A stretch of DNA of 36,446 nucleotides, from positions 1 through 36,446 of the forward strand of contig JADGNQ010000045.1 in assembly GCA_017883385.1 (NCBI GenBank). The letters are read 5' to 3'. Each line of letters starts with the position of its first letter. The stretch's first letter is position 1. The notes beneath the pieces were generated by a model that saw only the letters and a program-made list of their open reading frames with translations, was not told where the DNA came from and did not search any database. The translations under genes and the position numbers were made by a program. This document shows positions 26,028 to 33,825 of this stretch, one piece after another. The stretch is from Candidatus Sulfotelmatobacter sp. Lineage in GTDB: Bacteria > Acidobacteriota > Terriglobia > Terriglobales > Acidobacteriaceae.

Positions 26028-27221
26028 TCACATTGAGCCATTGCCGACGCCGGACGCAAGAAAAGACTGAAAGACCTCGTTGGAAAGCAGTCGACCACGC
26101 GGAGTAAGCCGAATGCAATCGCCGGAGTGCCGCATGAGTTCGCTTTCCACCAATTCTGCGATCGCGGGGCGCAGGTTGTTAAGAGCCCGCTCACCGAAAT
26201 CCGCGGTAACTTCGCACAGGTCCACGCCCCGGTTCAAACGCAATCCGAGAAAGAAGCTCTCCTCCAAAGCGGCTGTGCGCGAAACCATCGTATTCTGCGA
26301 AGGTGATCCGGCTACGTATTTCTCCAGCACGTCCGAAGTAGCAAAGCGCACCGCCTCAGCCTCTGGCGAAACGGAACGCAGCATCGAATGCGCGTCGACA
26401 CCGAAGCCGAGGTACGGCTGCCGTGTCCAGTACTTGAGATTGTGCCGGGACTCGAACCCCGGGCGCGCAAAGTTGGAAATTTCGTACTGCGCGACTCCGC
26501 GCGCCGCCAGACGATCGCACGCCGTGACATAGAAGTCGGCTGTGACATCTTCATCCGGCACAAAGTGCGCGTGATAGCGCGTTCCACCCGCAATCAGTTC
26601 GCGTCCCAGACGCGAGTCTTCGTCTACCTCGAGCATGTAGACGCTGACGTGTGGAGCAGCGGTCGCCAGCGTCTCCTCGAGAGACTCCTGCCAGCTTTCG
26701 GCCGTCTGGTGCGGCAACCCCGCGATCAGATCGATATTGATATTCGTGATGCCAGCCGCGCGCAGGCGGGCAATATCTTCCAGCACGGTGGCGCGCTTGT
26801 GCAGACGGCCCACGGCGGCCGCTTCGCCATCAATAAACGACTGCACGCCCAGGCTAACACGGTCCACCCCGCAACGGAGGAGTCCGTCGATCACGGCTGG
26901 CGCCAGCGTTCCGGGAGCGCACTCGACAGTGACTTCCGCATCGGGTTGCACTGCAAACTGCGCCCGAACCGCAGCAAAGATTCTCTCTAGTTGCGCGGCT
27001 TCAAGCACCGTGGGCGTGCCGCCACCGAGATAGATCGAGTCCACCTCATGGTCGAACTGCCCGCCCATCTCTTGCGCAATCCGCGGCGCACTCGCGATAT
27101 CCGCGCACACCCGATCCACGTACCGCTCGAAAACGACGCGCGAAAACACGTCGGACGCGAAGTTGCAGTAACTGCACTTCGTGCGGCAGAACGGCACCGA
27201 AATGTAGATCCCCAGAGCCAC
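26028..27221 (-). CDS. hemW: Radical SAM heme chaperone HemW-like (coproporphyrinogen III oxidase-like)
   Basis: 397 residues. The radical SAM cluster motif is CRTKCSYC (CxxxCxxC) near the N-terminus, followed by IYLGGGTPTVL, the SAM-binding ECAPGT and SLGVQSF, and the C-terminal HemW domain. The HemW and HemN families look alike; HemW lacks the HemN N-terminal extension and HemW-type proteins bind heme. The short N-terminus here, MALGIYISVPFCRTKC, fits HemW. The start is a GTG at 27221. It diverges from the ABC exporter across 146 bp. Confidence 0.93.
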   Translation of the reverse strand: MALGIYISVPFCRTKCSYCNFASDVFSRVVFERYVDRVCADIASAPRIAQEMGGQFDHEVDSIYLGGGTPTVLEAAQLERIFAAVRAQFAVQPDAEVTVECAPGTLAPAVIDGLLRCGVDRVSLGVQSFIDGEAAAVGRLHKRATVLEDIARLRAAGITNINIDLIAGLPHQTAESWQESLEETLATAAPHVSVYMLEVDEDSRLGRELIAGGTRYHAHFVPDEDVTADFYVTACDRLAARGVAQYEISNFARPGFESRHNLKYWTRQPYLGFGVDAHSMLRSVSPEAEAVRFATSDVLEKYVAGSPSQNTMVSRTAALEESFFLGLRLNRGVDLCEVTADFGERALNNLRPAIAELVESELMRHSGDCIRLTPRGRLLSNEVFQSFLASGVGNGSM

Positions 27222-27367
27222 TGCTTCTGATTATCCCACCCAGAAAGCTTTTCCATCCTGGCGGCGGCCCCGGCCATCTATTTGAGGTACCCTGTTAGAG
27301 GCGCTCTGAGAGCCGCTCCCCTGCCGTTTCTAAGCAGATTTGAACCAGAGACTTCGTCCGAGACTCA

Positions 27368-29392
27368 ATGGCCCAGGAAGAGGAAGTACTCGGCAAAGCA
27401 TATGACAGCCGCCTGATGCGGCGACTGCTCACCTACCTGCGTCCCTACCGCTGGCAGGTAACGATTGCCATCGTCTCGATCATCCTGAAGTCTTTCTGCG
27501 ACGTGCTTGGGCCTTACCTGGTAAAGGTCGCCGTGGACCGCTACCTCGCGCCGGTCAAGGGCGCGACCTTGGGCTTGTGGAGTTGGCTCAGCCCCAGCCC
27601 GCTGCATGGGATCGCGCAGATTTCGACCATCTACTTCGGCCTGCTGGGGTTCACCTTCCTGCTCGAGTTTCTGCAGACCTACTTCATGCAGTGGACGGGC
27701 CAGAAGGTCATGTTCGACCTGCGCAGCCAGATTTTCCGGCACCTGCAGCGCATGCACGTCGCGTTCTACGACAAGAATCCGGTCGGCCGCCTGGTCACGC
27801 GCGTCACCACCGACGTTGACGCCTTGAACGAAATGTTCACCTCTGGCGTCGTATCGATCTTCGAAGACCTGTTCGTGCTGCTGGGAATTCTGGGGATCAT
27901 GTTGTGCATGAACTGGAAGCTGGCGCTGATTACCTTCGCGGTATTGCCATTCATCGTGGTGGCGACCAAGATTTTCCGAGACAAGGTCCGCGATTCTTAC
28001 CGGCGTATTCGCACCGCCATTGCCCGCATCAACTCTTATTTGCAGGAACACGTCAGCGGCATGGTGGTGCTGCAGCTTTTCAACCGTGAACGCAAGGCCT
28101 ACGACCGCTTCTCGGAAATCAACCGCAGCCACATGGACGCGTTCAAAGACGCGATCATGGCCTACTCCGTTTATTATCCGGTGGTCGACTTTTTTTCCGC
28201 GATCGCGATTGCGTGCGTCATCTGGTTCGGGGGCCAGGATGTGATGCGCGGAATCGTCGCCAGCAGCGTGTCGGTTGAGTTCAGCGGCCGGGCACTCGTT
28301 TCCTTTCACCTGGTGGCGACCGCAGCCTCGCTCGGCGTAGTGGTCGCCTTCGCGCAGTACGCGCAGCGTTTCTTCCGCCCCATCATGGACTTCAGCGAGA
28401 AGTACAACATCCTCCAGTCCGCGATGGCGGCTAGCGAACGCATTTTCAAGTTGCTGGATACTCCGGTCGACATCGTGTCACCAGCCGTGACGAAGAAGCC
28501 CACAGGCCCCGGCCGCATCGAATTTGACCATGTGTGGTTCGCGTATCGGGAGATGCCAGAGCCGGCCGCAGAGTATGTGGGGACCGCCGCCATCGGCCGT
28601 CCGGCCGAGCAAAGCTCGGCAGGCTCTCAGTCGGGCACAAGCACTGAAGCTCCCGACTGGGTGCTGCGCGACGTCACCTTCGCCATCGAACCCGGAGAGA
28701 CCGTTGCCGTAGTCGGCCACACCGGAGCGGGCAAGACCACGCTCATTTCCCTGCTGCTGCGCTTCTACGACGTCCAGAAAGGCGCCGTCCGCATCGACGG
28801 CGTCGATGTCAAAGAGATGGACCTCGGCGACCTGCGCAGCCGATTCGGCGTCGTCCTGCAGGATCCGTTCCTGTTCACCGGCACGATCGGCGGTAACATT
28901 CGCCTGGGCACCGAACGCATTCAGGACGCGCACGTCGCCAAGGCCGCCGAAGATGTGAACCTCGGCGATTTCATCCGGGCCTTGCCGAATGGCTTCAACG
29001 AAGAAGTCCGCGAGCGCGGATCAACGCTCTCGACCGGACAGAAGCAGCTGATCTCCTTCGCCCGCGCGCTGGCCCATGAGCCGAAGATTCTGATTCTCGA
29101 CGAAGCCACGTCGAGCGTCGATACCGAAACGGAATTCAAAGTGCGCGACGCGCTCGGCCGCATGGTCGAAGGACGCACCTCGCTGATCATCGCCCACCGC
29201 CTGTCGACCATTCAGCGCGCCGACAAGATTATCGTCATGCACAAAGGGCAGGTGCGGGAGATGGGGACGCACCAGGAACTGCTGGCCAACCGCGGGATTT
29301 ACTACAAGCTGTATCAGTTGCAGTACAAAGATCAGGAGATTCCGGTGGGGAGTACGCAGGCGCCGGAGTCCACCGTTAGCGTGGATGATTGA
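27368..29392 (+). CDS. ABC exporter, fused permease and ATPase (MsbA/MDR type)
   Basis: 674 residues: six hydrophobic helices (about 25-330), then a nucleotide-binding domain with Walker A GHTGAGKT (about 450), signature LSTGQ (about 553), Walker B ILILDEA (about 574) and switch AHR. It would export a lipid or drug-like compound. The signature LSTGQKQ is commoner in multidrug half-transporters than in classical MsbA, but the gene lies next to lpxB, so lipid A export is possible. Residues about 396-420, between the helices and the first ATPase strand, are an insertion (AAIGRPAEQSSAGSQSG) encoded by a 50-bp palindromic element also found in lpxB. A 105-bp gap with an inverted repeat separates the two genes. 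Confidence 0.93.
   Translation: MAQEEEVLGKAYDSRLMRRLLTYLRPYRWQVTIAIVSIILKSFCDVLGPYLVKVAVDRYLAPVKGATLGLWSWLSPSPLHGIAQISTIYFGLLGFTFLLEFLQTYFMQWTGQKVMFDLRSQIFRHLQRMHVAFYDKNPVGRLVTRVTTDVDALNEMFTSGVVSIFEDLFVLLGILGIMLCMNWKLALITFAVLPFIVVATKIFRDKVRDSYRRIRTAIARINSYLQEHVSGMVVLQLFNRERKAYDRFSEINRSHMDAFKDAIMAYSVYYPVVDFFSAIAIACVIWFGGQDVMRGIVASSVSVEFSGRALVSFHLVATAASLGVVVAFAQYAQRFFRPIMDFSEKYNILQSAMAASERIFKLLDTPVDIVSPAVTKKPTGPGRIEFDHVWFAYREMPEPAAEYVGTAAIGRPAEQSSAGSQSGTSTEAPDWVLRDVTFAIEPGETVAVVGHTGAGKTTLISLLLRFYDVQKGAVRIDGVDVKEMDLGDLRSRFGVVLQDPFLFTGTIGGNIRLGTERIQDAHVAKAAEDVNLGDFIRALPNGFNEEVRERGSTLSTGQKQLISFARALAHEPKILILDEATSSVDTETEFKVRDALGRMVEGRTSLIIAHRLSTIQRADKIIVMHKGQVREMGTHQELLANRGIYYKLYQLQYKDQEIPVGSTQAPESTVSVDD
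28576..28625 (+). repeat. Palindromic element, copy inside the ABC exporter gene
   Basis: Two hairpins in 50 bp. GGACCGCCG pairs with CGGCCGTCC apart from a central C-C mismatch, and GCCGAGC pairs with GCTCGGC. The element matches the reverse complement of 29607-29656 in lpxB at 42 of 50 positions without gaps. It adds a low-complexity stretch to the protein without breaking the frame. Confidence 0.85.
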
Positions 29393-29396
29393 CCGG

Positions 29397-29491
29397 TGTG
29401 GCGCGGGCGCCCTCGCCCGCGAGAGCGCTGCCGTGACCTTTGACCGCTAAGACCTCGCGAGTAATGCGCGGGCGGGGACGCCCGCGCCACA
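29397..29491. repeat. Inverted repeat (GCGCGGGCG arms) between the ABC exporter and lpxB
   Basis: The left arm 29397-29421 and right arm 29467-29491 are 25 bp each and match as reverse complements at 23 of 25 positions (cores CGCGGGCG and CGCCCGCGCCACA). The spacer is 45 bp. It fills most of the gap between the exporter and lpxB. Confidence 0.85.
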
Positions 29492-29518
29492 TGGGCCTTG
29501 CTCCCTTACAATGCTCTC

Positions 29519-30721
29519 TTGCGAATCCTGATCTCAGCTGGCGAAGCTTCCGGAGAAATGTATGGGGCGCAGCTTATTGATGCGCTGCAGCGCGCCGCCG
29601 AGCGAAAGCCCGCGGAGCTTCGCTCCGCCGGACAGCCGGGGGCGGCTGTCCCCACACAAGCCAGTCCACTGTCCTTCTTCGGCGTGGGCGGCGATCGCAT
29701 GCGCGCTGCCGGGTGCGACACTGTCGTCGACGCGAAAGACCTGGCCGTGGTCGGCATCACTGAAATTCTTAGCCATCTGCCCAAGATCCTTGGCCTCTAC
29801 CGGCACTTGATCGCGGAAGCCGACAAGCGCAAGCCCGACCTCGCCATTGTTATTGACTCCCCGGCGTTCAACTGGCGGGTTGCGCGGCAGATGAAAAGGC
29901 GCGGCGTTCCGACCGTGTATTACGTAGCGCCGCAGTTCTGGGCATGGCGGCAGGGACGGGTGCGCCTGCTGCGCGACTACATCGACAAGGCGCTGGTCAT
30001 CTTCCCTTTTGAAGAAAAGTTCTACCGCGACCGCGGGGTGGACGCGACTTTCGTCGGCCATCCTCTGGCCGAATTACCACACCCGACCGTCGCGCGCGAT
30101 GACTATGCCGGACAATTCCATCTCGACCGGCAAAAGCAGTGGATCACCCTCATGCCCGGCAGCCGCGTCAAAGAAGTGCGCATGAATCTGCCGACGATCC
30201 TTGAATCGGCGGCGCAACTTGGCCCAGCCTACGAATACCTGCTCCCGGTTGCTCCGACGCTCGACCGCAGCTTCCTGCTCAACCTAACGGGCTCGCAGAA
30301 GATCACCCTCGTCCCTGACGCGCTGGCCGCGCTGTGGCACTCGCGCGCCGGCATTGTCGCCAGCGGCACAGCCACCGTCGAAGCCGCGATGATGAACACG
30401 CCGTTCGTCATGGTCTACCGCGTCTCGACGCTGACGTACATGCTGGGCAAGCCGCGGGTGAAGGTCCCGAGATTTGCCATGGTCAATCTGATTGCCGAAG
30501 AGGAGGTCGTCCCCGAACTGGTACAGCACGATTTCACGGCCGCCAGAGTCGGTGCCCGGTTGAAGGAGATCCTGCCCGACGGCCCCCCTCGCGACCGCAT
30601 GTTGGAGGGCTTGGCCAAGGTAAAGACTCGTCTTCGGGCTCCGCAGGCCGCTCCCGGGGCTGCCCAGCACCCCGCAGACCGAGCCGCGGAGATTATCCTG
30701 GGGCTGCTGGCGACACGTTAA
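29519..30721 (+). CDS. lpxB: Lipid-A-disaccharide synthase
   Basis: About 400 residues. LpxB joins UDP-2,3-diacylglucosamine and lipid X to form the lipid A disaccharide. Family motifs are intact: RILISAGEASGE at the start, FFGVGGDRMRAAG, ILSHLPKILG, PQFWAWRQGR, FEEKFYRDRGV with GHPL, LMPGSRVKEV, ASGTATVEAAMMNTPFVMVYR and PRFAMVNLIAEEEVVPEL. The TTG at 29519 places the protein start at the conserved N-terminus; a TTG at 29498 is the alternative and neither has a ribosome site. Between the first helix and FFGVGG, relatives run on directly, but here an extra segment (KPAELRSAGQPGAAVPT) comes from a palindromic element at 29607-29656. The C-terminal APQAAPGAAQHP stretch is also atypical. Confidence 0.94.
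   Translation: MRILISAGEASGEMYGAQLIDALQRAAERKPAELRSAGQPGAAVPTQASPLSFFGVGGDRMRAAGCDTVVDAKDLAVVGITEILSHLPKILGLYRHLIAEADKRKPDLAIVIDSPAFNWRVARQMKRRGVPTVYYVAPQFWAWRQGRVRLLRDYIDKALVIFPFEEKFYRDRGVDATFVGHPLAELPHPTVARDDYAGQFHLDRQKQWITLMPGSRVKEVRMNLPTILESAAQLGPAYEYLLPVAPTLDRSFLLNLTGSQKITLVPDALAALWHSRAGIVASGTATVEAAMMNTPFVMVYRVSTLTYMLGKPRVKVPRFAMVNLIAEEEVVPELVQHDFTAARVGARLKEILPDGPPRDRMLEGLAKVKTRLRAPQAAPGAAQHPADRAAEIILGLLATR
29607..29656 (-). repeat. Palindromic element, copy inside lpxB (inverted)
   Basis: The same two-hairpin element as at 28576-28625, on the other strand. On the minus strand GGACAGCCG pairs with CGGCTGTCC and GCGGAGC pairs with GCTCCGC. The C-C mismatch of the other copy is an A-T pair here, and one G-C pair of the second hairpin is flipped, so the differences keep the stems. 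It is in frame in lpxB. Confidence 0.85.
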
Positions 30722-30744
30722 GGCGGATGTGTATCTATCTACGA

Positions 30745-30829
30745 TTTGTCATCCCGAGAACAGCGAGGGACCTGGGTTCTGCCTGCGCGGGCGGAAACCC
30801 AGGTTCCTCGCTGCGCTCGGAATGACAAA
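30745..30829. repeat. Inverted repeat (TTTGTCATxCCGAG arms) between lpxB and the M1-like gene
   Basis: Left arm 30745-30783 and right arm 30791-30829 match as reverse complements at about 31 of 39 positions (core words CAGCGAGG and CCTGGGTT). The element resembles the widespread intergenic sequence beginning TGTCATTCCGAGCG. It separates lpxB from the M1-like gene. Confidence 0.8.
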
Positions 30830-30956
30830 GCCTTACGACAGTGCCTTGGGTGACAAAATCCTGACATACCGCTTCTAAACCTTGTGCTCCCAGCATCTTT
30901 TGCGTCAGAATCTTCATCATAGGAAATGGGTTATCATTTCCTGGAGACTCTCCTTA

Positions 30957-33035
30957 ATGTCGATTCACCTGCGGCGCGGCTTGGGCGTCCTTACGAGTTC
31001 CCTGACTCTGTCATTGCTGGTTGTGCTCGCGATTCCGTCGTGGGCCGCGGAAAAAGCGCGCCTGCGCGTTGACGACTACCAGATCCAGGCCGAACTCGCC
31101 CCGCACCTCCACCAGATCACGGTTCGCGCCAAGGTCAAATTTACGGCGCTGCAGGATCTGAGCGTTGCCGTCTTCGAATTGCACAACGACCTGCGCGTCA
31201 CCAAGGTGCTCGATGAGAAGAATCAGCCGCTCTCGGCCGAGCGCGTCACCCAGGATTCCACCGTCCGAGTGCCGCTGCCCGCCGGCCTTGCCAAAGACGC
31301 CTCCACCACCTTGACTTTTGATTACGAAGGACAGCTCGAATCTGGCGATAACAGTCCCGTGCCCGGCCTCAAGCTTGCGTACATCGGCGACGACACCAGC
31401 TTCCTGTTTTACTCCGGACGGTGGTTCCCGGTCAGCGGTTTCGGCTTGAACCGCTTCACGTCCACCATCAGCGTAACCGTGCCGGCGCACATGCTCGTGA
31501 TCGGCAGCGGCACGGTCAGCACCGCCGATATTCCGGCCTCGAAAAAGCCCAACGCGAGCGTCCTGCCCACCAAGACTTTCACCTTCGTATCAACCAAACC
31601 CAGCTTCCCCGGCACCATCGTTGCCGGAGTCTTTCAGGAATACAAGAGCGACGAAGCCGGCCTGGACCTGCACGTCTTTTTCAAGCCCACGCATCAGAGC
31701 CTCGCTCCGGCGTACACCACGACTGCGGTGCAGGAATTCACTTACTACATCACGCTCTACGGTCTGCCGCCGTCCCAGAAGCTGAACGTCGTGGAATTGC
31801 CGGGCGACACGCTTCCCTACGCCTGGGCCCCGGAAATCGCCGGGCTGGCTGGCCCTTCGATCACCGAGAAGACGAACTACCGCCTGCTGGCCGACGCCAT
31901 TGCCCACCAGTGGTGGGGCACTTCGGTGAGTCCCGCGACGAAAGACGACTGGTGGCTGAGCGATGGCTTCTCCCGCTATTCGGAAGCGATGTACGTGGAG
32001 AATGCCGCCGGAGCCGCGGGCCTGGAAGAAGCAGTGAAAGATATGTCGGTCGGCGCTCTGGCCTATGACACCGTGCCGCTATCGAGCGCCAGCAAGCTCG
32101 ACATTTTCTCCACCGAGTTTCAGTCGCTCGCCACCGACAAGGGCGCGATGATCCTGCACATGCTGCGCTGGGTTCTGGGCGAGGACAAATACAACAAAGC
32201 GATGCGCGAGTTCGCCACACAGTTCGCCGGAAAATCGGCCAGCATGGACGACTTCCGCGCCATCGCCGAGAAGAACTACGGCGACCAGCTCACCTGGTTC
32301 TTCTCCCAGTGGCTCGATTCGACGGGTGCGCCCGAGTTCAAGGTGAAATACACCACCTACCGCTTGGGCGGGAGTTCGGCCAAGGAACCAGCGTCCAAGG
32401 AAGCAGCGTCCAAAGAACCCAAGGAGGACAGGTCTCCCGGGTTTCGCGTCACCGGCGAGATTTCGCAGGATCTTGATCTGTTCCGGATGCCCGTCAACAT
32501 CAGAATCGATACTGATGGGAAAACCGAGAACAAGCGCATTGAAGTCGTAGGCACCACATCGCCATTCTCCATTGAGACCTTCGGGCGTCCACGCCGTATC
32601 GCGGTCGATCCCGACCACCACGTACTGACAAACTCCAGCGACGTGAAGCTGCGTGCCGCCATCCTGCGTGGACAAGCCCTGCAGCAGCAGGCAGACCTGT
32701 CGGGTGCGCTCACGGAATTCAACAAAGCGCTCGACCTTAACAAGAACAGTTCGCTCGCCCACTACCGTGTTGCCGAGGTCTTTTTCCTGCAGCGGAACTA
32801 CCAGTCTTCCGCCAACGCTTACCGCGAATCCATCAATGGAGACGGTGAACCGCGCTGGACCGAGGTCTGGGCTCGCCTGCAGTTGGGCAAGATTTTCGAC
32901 ATCACCGGCCAGCGCGAACGCGCGGTCAACGAATACCGCCAGGCTCTGCAAACCAACGACAATACTTTCGGCGCGCTGGAAGAGGCTCGCAAGTATCTGC
33001 AGAAGGCTTACGAGCGGCCTAAGGAAAAACAGTAA
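30957..33035 (+). CDS. Secreted M1-peptidase-like protein with TPR tail, zinc site lost
   Basis: 692 residues. A Sec signal peptide (hydrophobic to PSWAAEK) is followed by an M1-like beta domain, a catalytic-like domain, a Lys/Glu/Pro-rich linker (KEPASKEAASKEPKED) and about three TPR units (about 590-680). The M1 zinc helix HELAHQWWG reads ADAIAHQWWG here (about 312-321): the first His and the Glu of HExxH are Asp and Ala. The downstream N-E-G-F with the third ligand is S-D-G-F (about 335-338), and no GAMEN motif is present. It is therefore unlikely to be an active aminopeptidase and may be a binding protein. The ATG at 30957 has GGAG about 10 nt upstream and opens directly into the signal peptide, so the longer frame from 30882 is rejected. 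Confidence 0.9.
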   Translation: MSIHLRRGLGVLTSSLTLSLLVVLAIPSWAAEKARLRVDDYQIQAELAPHLHQITVRAKVKFTALQDLSVAVFELHNDLRVTKVLDEKNQPLSAERVTQDSTVRVPLPAGLAKDASTTLTFDYEGQLESGDNSPVPGLKLAYIGDDTSFLFYSGRWFPVSGFGLNRFTSTISVTVPAHMLVIGSGTVSTADIPASKKPNASVLPTKTFTFVSTKPSFPGTIVAGVFQEYKSDEAGLDLHVFFKPTHQSLAPAYTTTAVQEFTYYITLYGLPPSQKLNVVELPGDTLPYAWAPEIAGLAGPSITEKTNYRLLADAIAHQWWGTSVSPATKDDWWLSDGFSRYSEAMYVENAAGAAGLEEAVKDMSVGALAYDTVPLSSASKLDIFSTEFQSLATDKGAMILHMLRWVLGEDKYNKAMREFATQFAGKSASMDDFRAIAEKNYGDQLTWFFSQWLDSTGAPEFKVKYTTYRLGGSSAKEPASKEAASKEPKEDRSPGFRVTGEISQDLDLFRMPVNIRIDTDGKTENKRIEVVGTTSPFSIETFGRPRRIAVDPDHHVLTNSSDVKLRAAILRGQALQQQADLSGALTEFNKALDLNKNSSLAHYRVAEVFFLQRNYQSSANAYRESINGDGEPRWTEVWARLQLGKIFDITGQRERAVNEYRQALQTNDNTFGALEEARKYLQKAYERPKEKQ
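32391..32435 (+). repeat. 15-bp tandem repeat in the linker of the M1-like gene
   Basis: Three units of the type AAGGAAxCAGCGTCC encode the Lys-Glu-Pro/Ala-Ala-Ser repeats of the linker between the M1-like and TPR parts. Like the repeat in pssA it has a 15-bp period, so copy-number change keeps the frame. Confidence 0.7.
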
Positions 33036-33109
33036 GGGAACTGCGTAGAAGTATTGCCGGGGGAGACTGATAAGGGCTGGTGCGATGCAGCAGAGTCGGC
33101 GGCAGAGAG

Positions 33110-33535
33110 CTACGTTCTAATCCAGTGTTCCGCCTCTTCCACGGTGCGAAAAATTTCGATATTCCTCTGGGTCCGCAAAATCTTGTGCATGCGGGCGGCA
33201 TGGTTCTGAACTGAGCTTCTGGCGACGAACGCGCGCTTGGCGTCGGTCGAAAAGGGATCGATCTCGTCCGCTAGTCGCAAGAATTCGTCTGACTGCAGCT
33301 CAACTTCTTCCACTTCGGTCAAGTTCACAATCTCGGAAAAATTCGGCTGGAATAGCGGATTCGCCCGCAGCAGGTTCGCATATCGTTCGATGTCCCTGAC
33401 TGTCAATTTCTTCCCAAACTTGACCACGACCAGCCGCTTCTCCGCGTCGACTATATGCTCGGCGGACAGGCTCATGTGATGAACGCCGGGCTGGCTGGAA
33501 AACGCACCTCCATGTACAACGTCTTCGCGAGACAA
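33110..33535 (-). CDS. STAS/SEC14-like small protein, function unknown
   Basis: 141 residues from TTG 33535, or 121 from ATG 33475. The core AEKRLVVVKFGKKLTVRDIERYANLL, seen as strands and helices, with NPLFQPNFSEIVNLTEVEEVEL and a closing FRTVEEAEHWI, matches the SpoIIAA/SEC14-like STAS fold, usually a ligand-binding or regulatory module. It has no signal peptide. The TTG is preceded by GAGGTGA, a 7-base match to the anti-Shine-Dalgarno, with the GAGG core six nt away, while the ATG lacks a site; the TTG is favoured but the first 20 residues look non-conserved. It converges on the M1-like gene and diverges from the permease gene. Confidence 0.75.
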   Translation of the reverse strand: MSREDVVHGGAFSSQPGVHHMSLSAEHIVDAEKRLVVVKFGKKLTVRDIERYANLLRANPLFQPNFSEIVNLTEVEEVELQSDEFLRLADEIDPFSTDAKRAFVARSSVQNHAARMHKILRTQRNIEIFRTVEEAEHWIRT

Positions 33536-33773
33536 GCCTCACCTCTCGTTTTGGTCGAGTGATCTTCTTTAAGTGCTATCGGCAAGTTGGCGGCAAACTT
33601 CATCCGTACAAAGCCTGGTGGCCCCATGGGAAATCCACCCTTTCGGCTAACCTTTTGCCGCTCTCCGGGGTCTAAGTGACTACGTACCAGCAGGGAACTT
33701 TACGGGGCCCGGCTGCGTATCTCTGATCAGATGTTGGGCGGGATTGAGACCCCTCGCCTGAACGTTACCCGGG

Positions 33774-33807
33774 TGCCCCCACGCTCCTCCCCGGAGGCGT
33801 GGGGGCA
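33774..33807. repeat. Strong hairpin upstream of the first permease gene
   Basis: TGCCCCCACGC (33774-33784) and GCGTGGGGGCA (33797-33807) form a perfect 11-bp stem with a 12-base loop. It ends 18 bp before the permease ATG and no T-run follows, so it is more likely an intergenic element or translational control hairpin than a terminator. Confidence 0.75.
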
Positions 33808-33825
33808 TGATTCTGTAAATCCGCT

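Noticed and set aside
27365-28309. 314-codon minus-strand open frame opposite the ABC exporter
   Set aside because: It mirrors the exporter frame codon by codon; no protein features.
32079-32951. 290-codon minus-strand open frame opposite the M1-like gene
   Set aside because: Antisense shadow of a gene with a clear signal peptide and domains.
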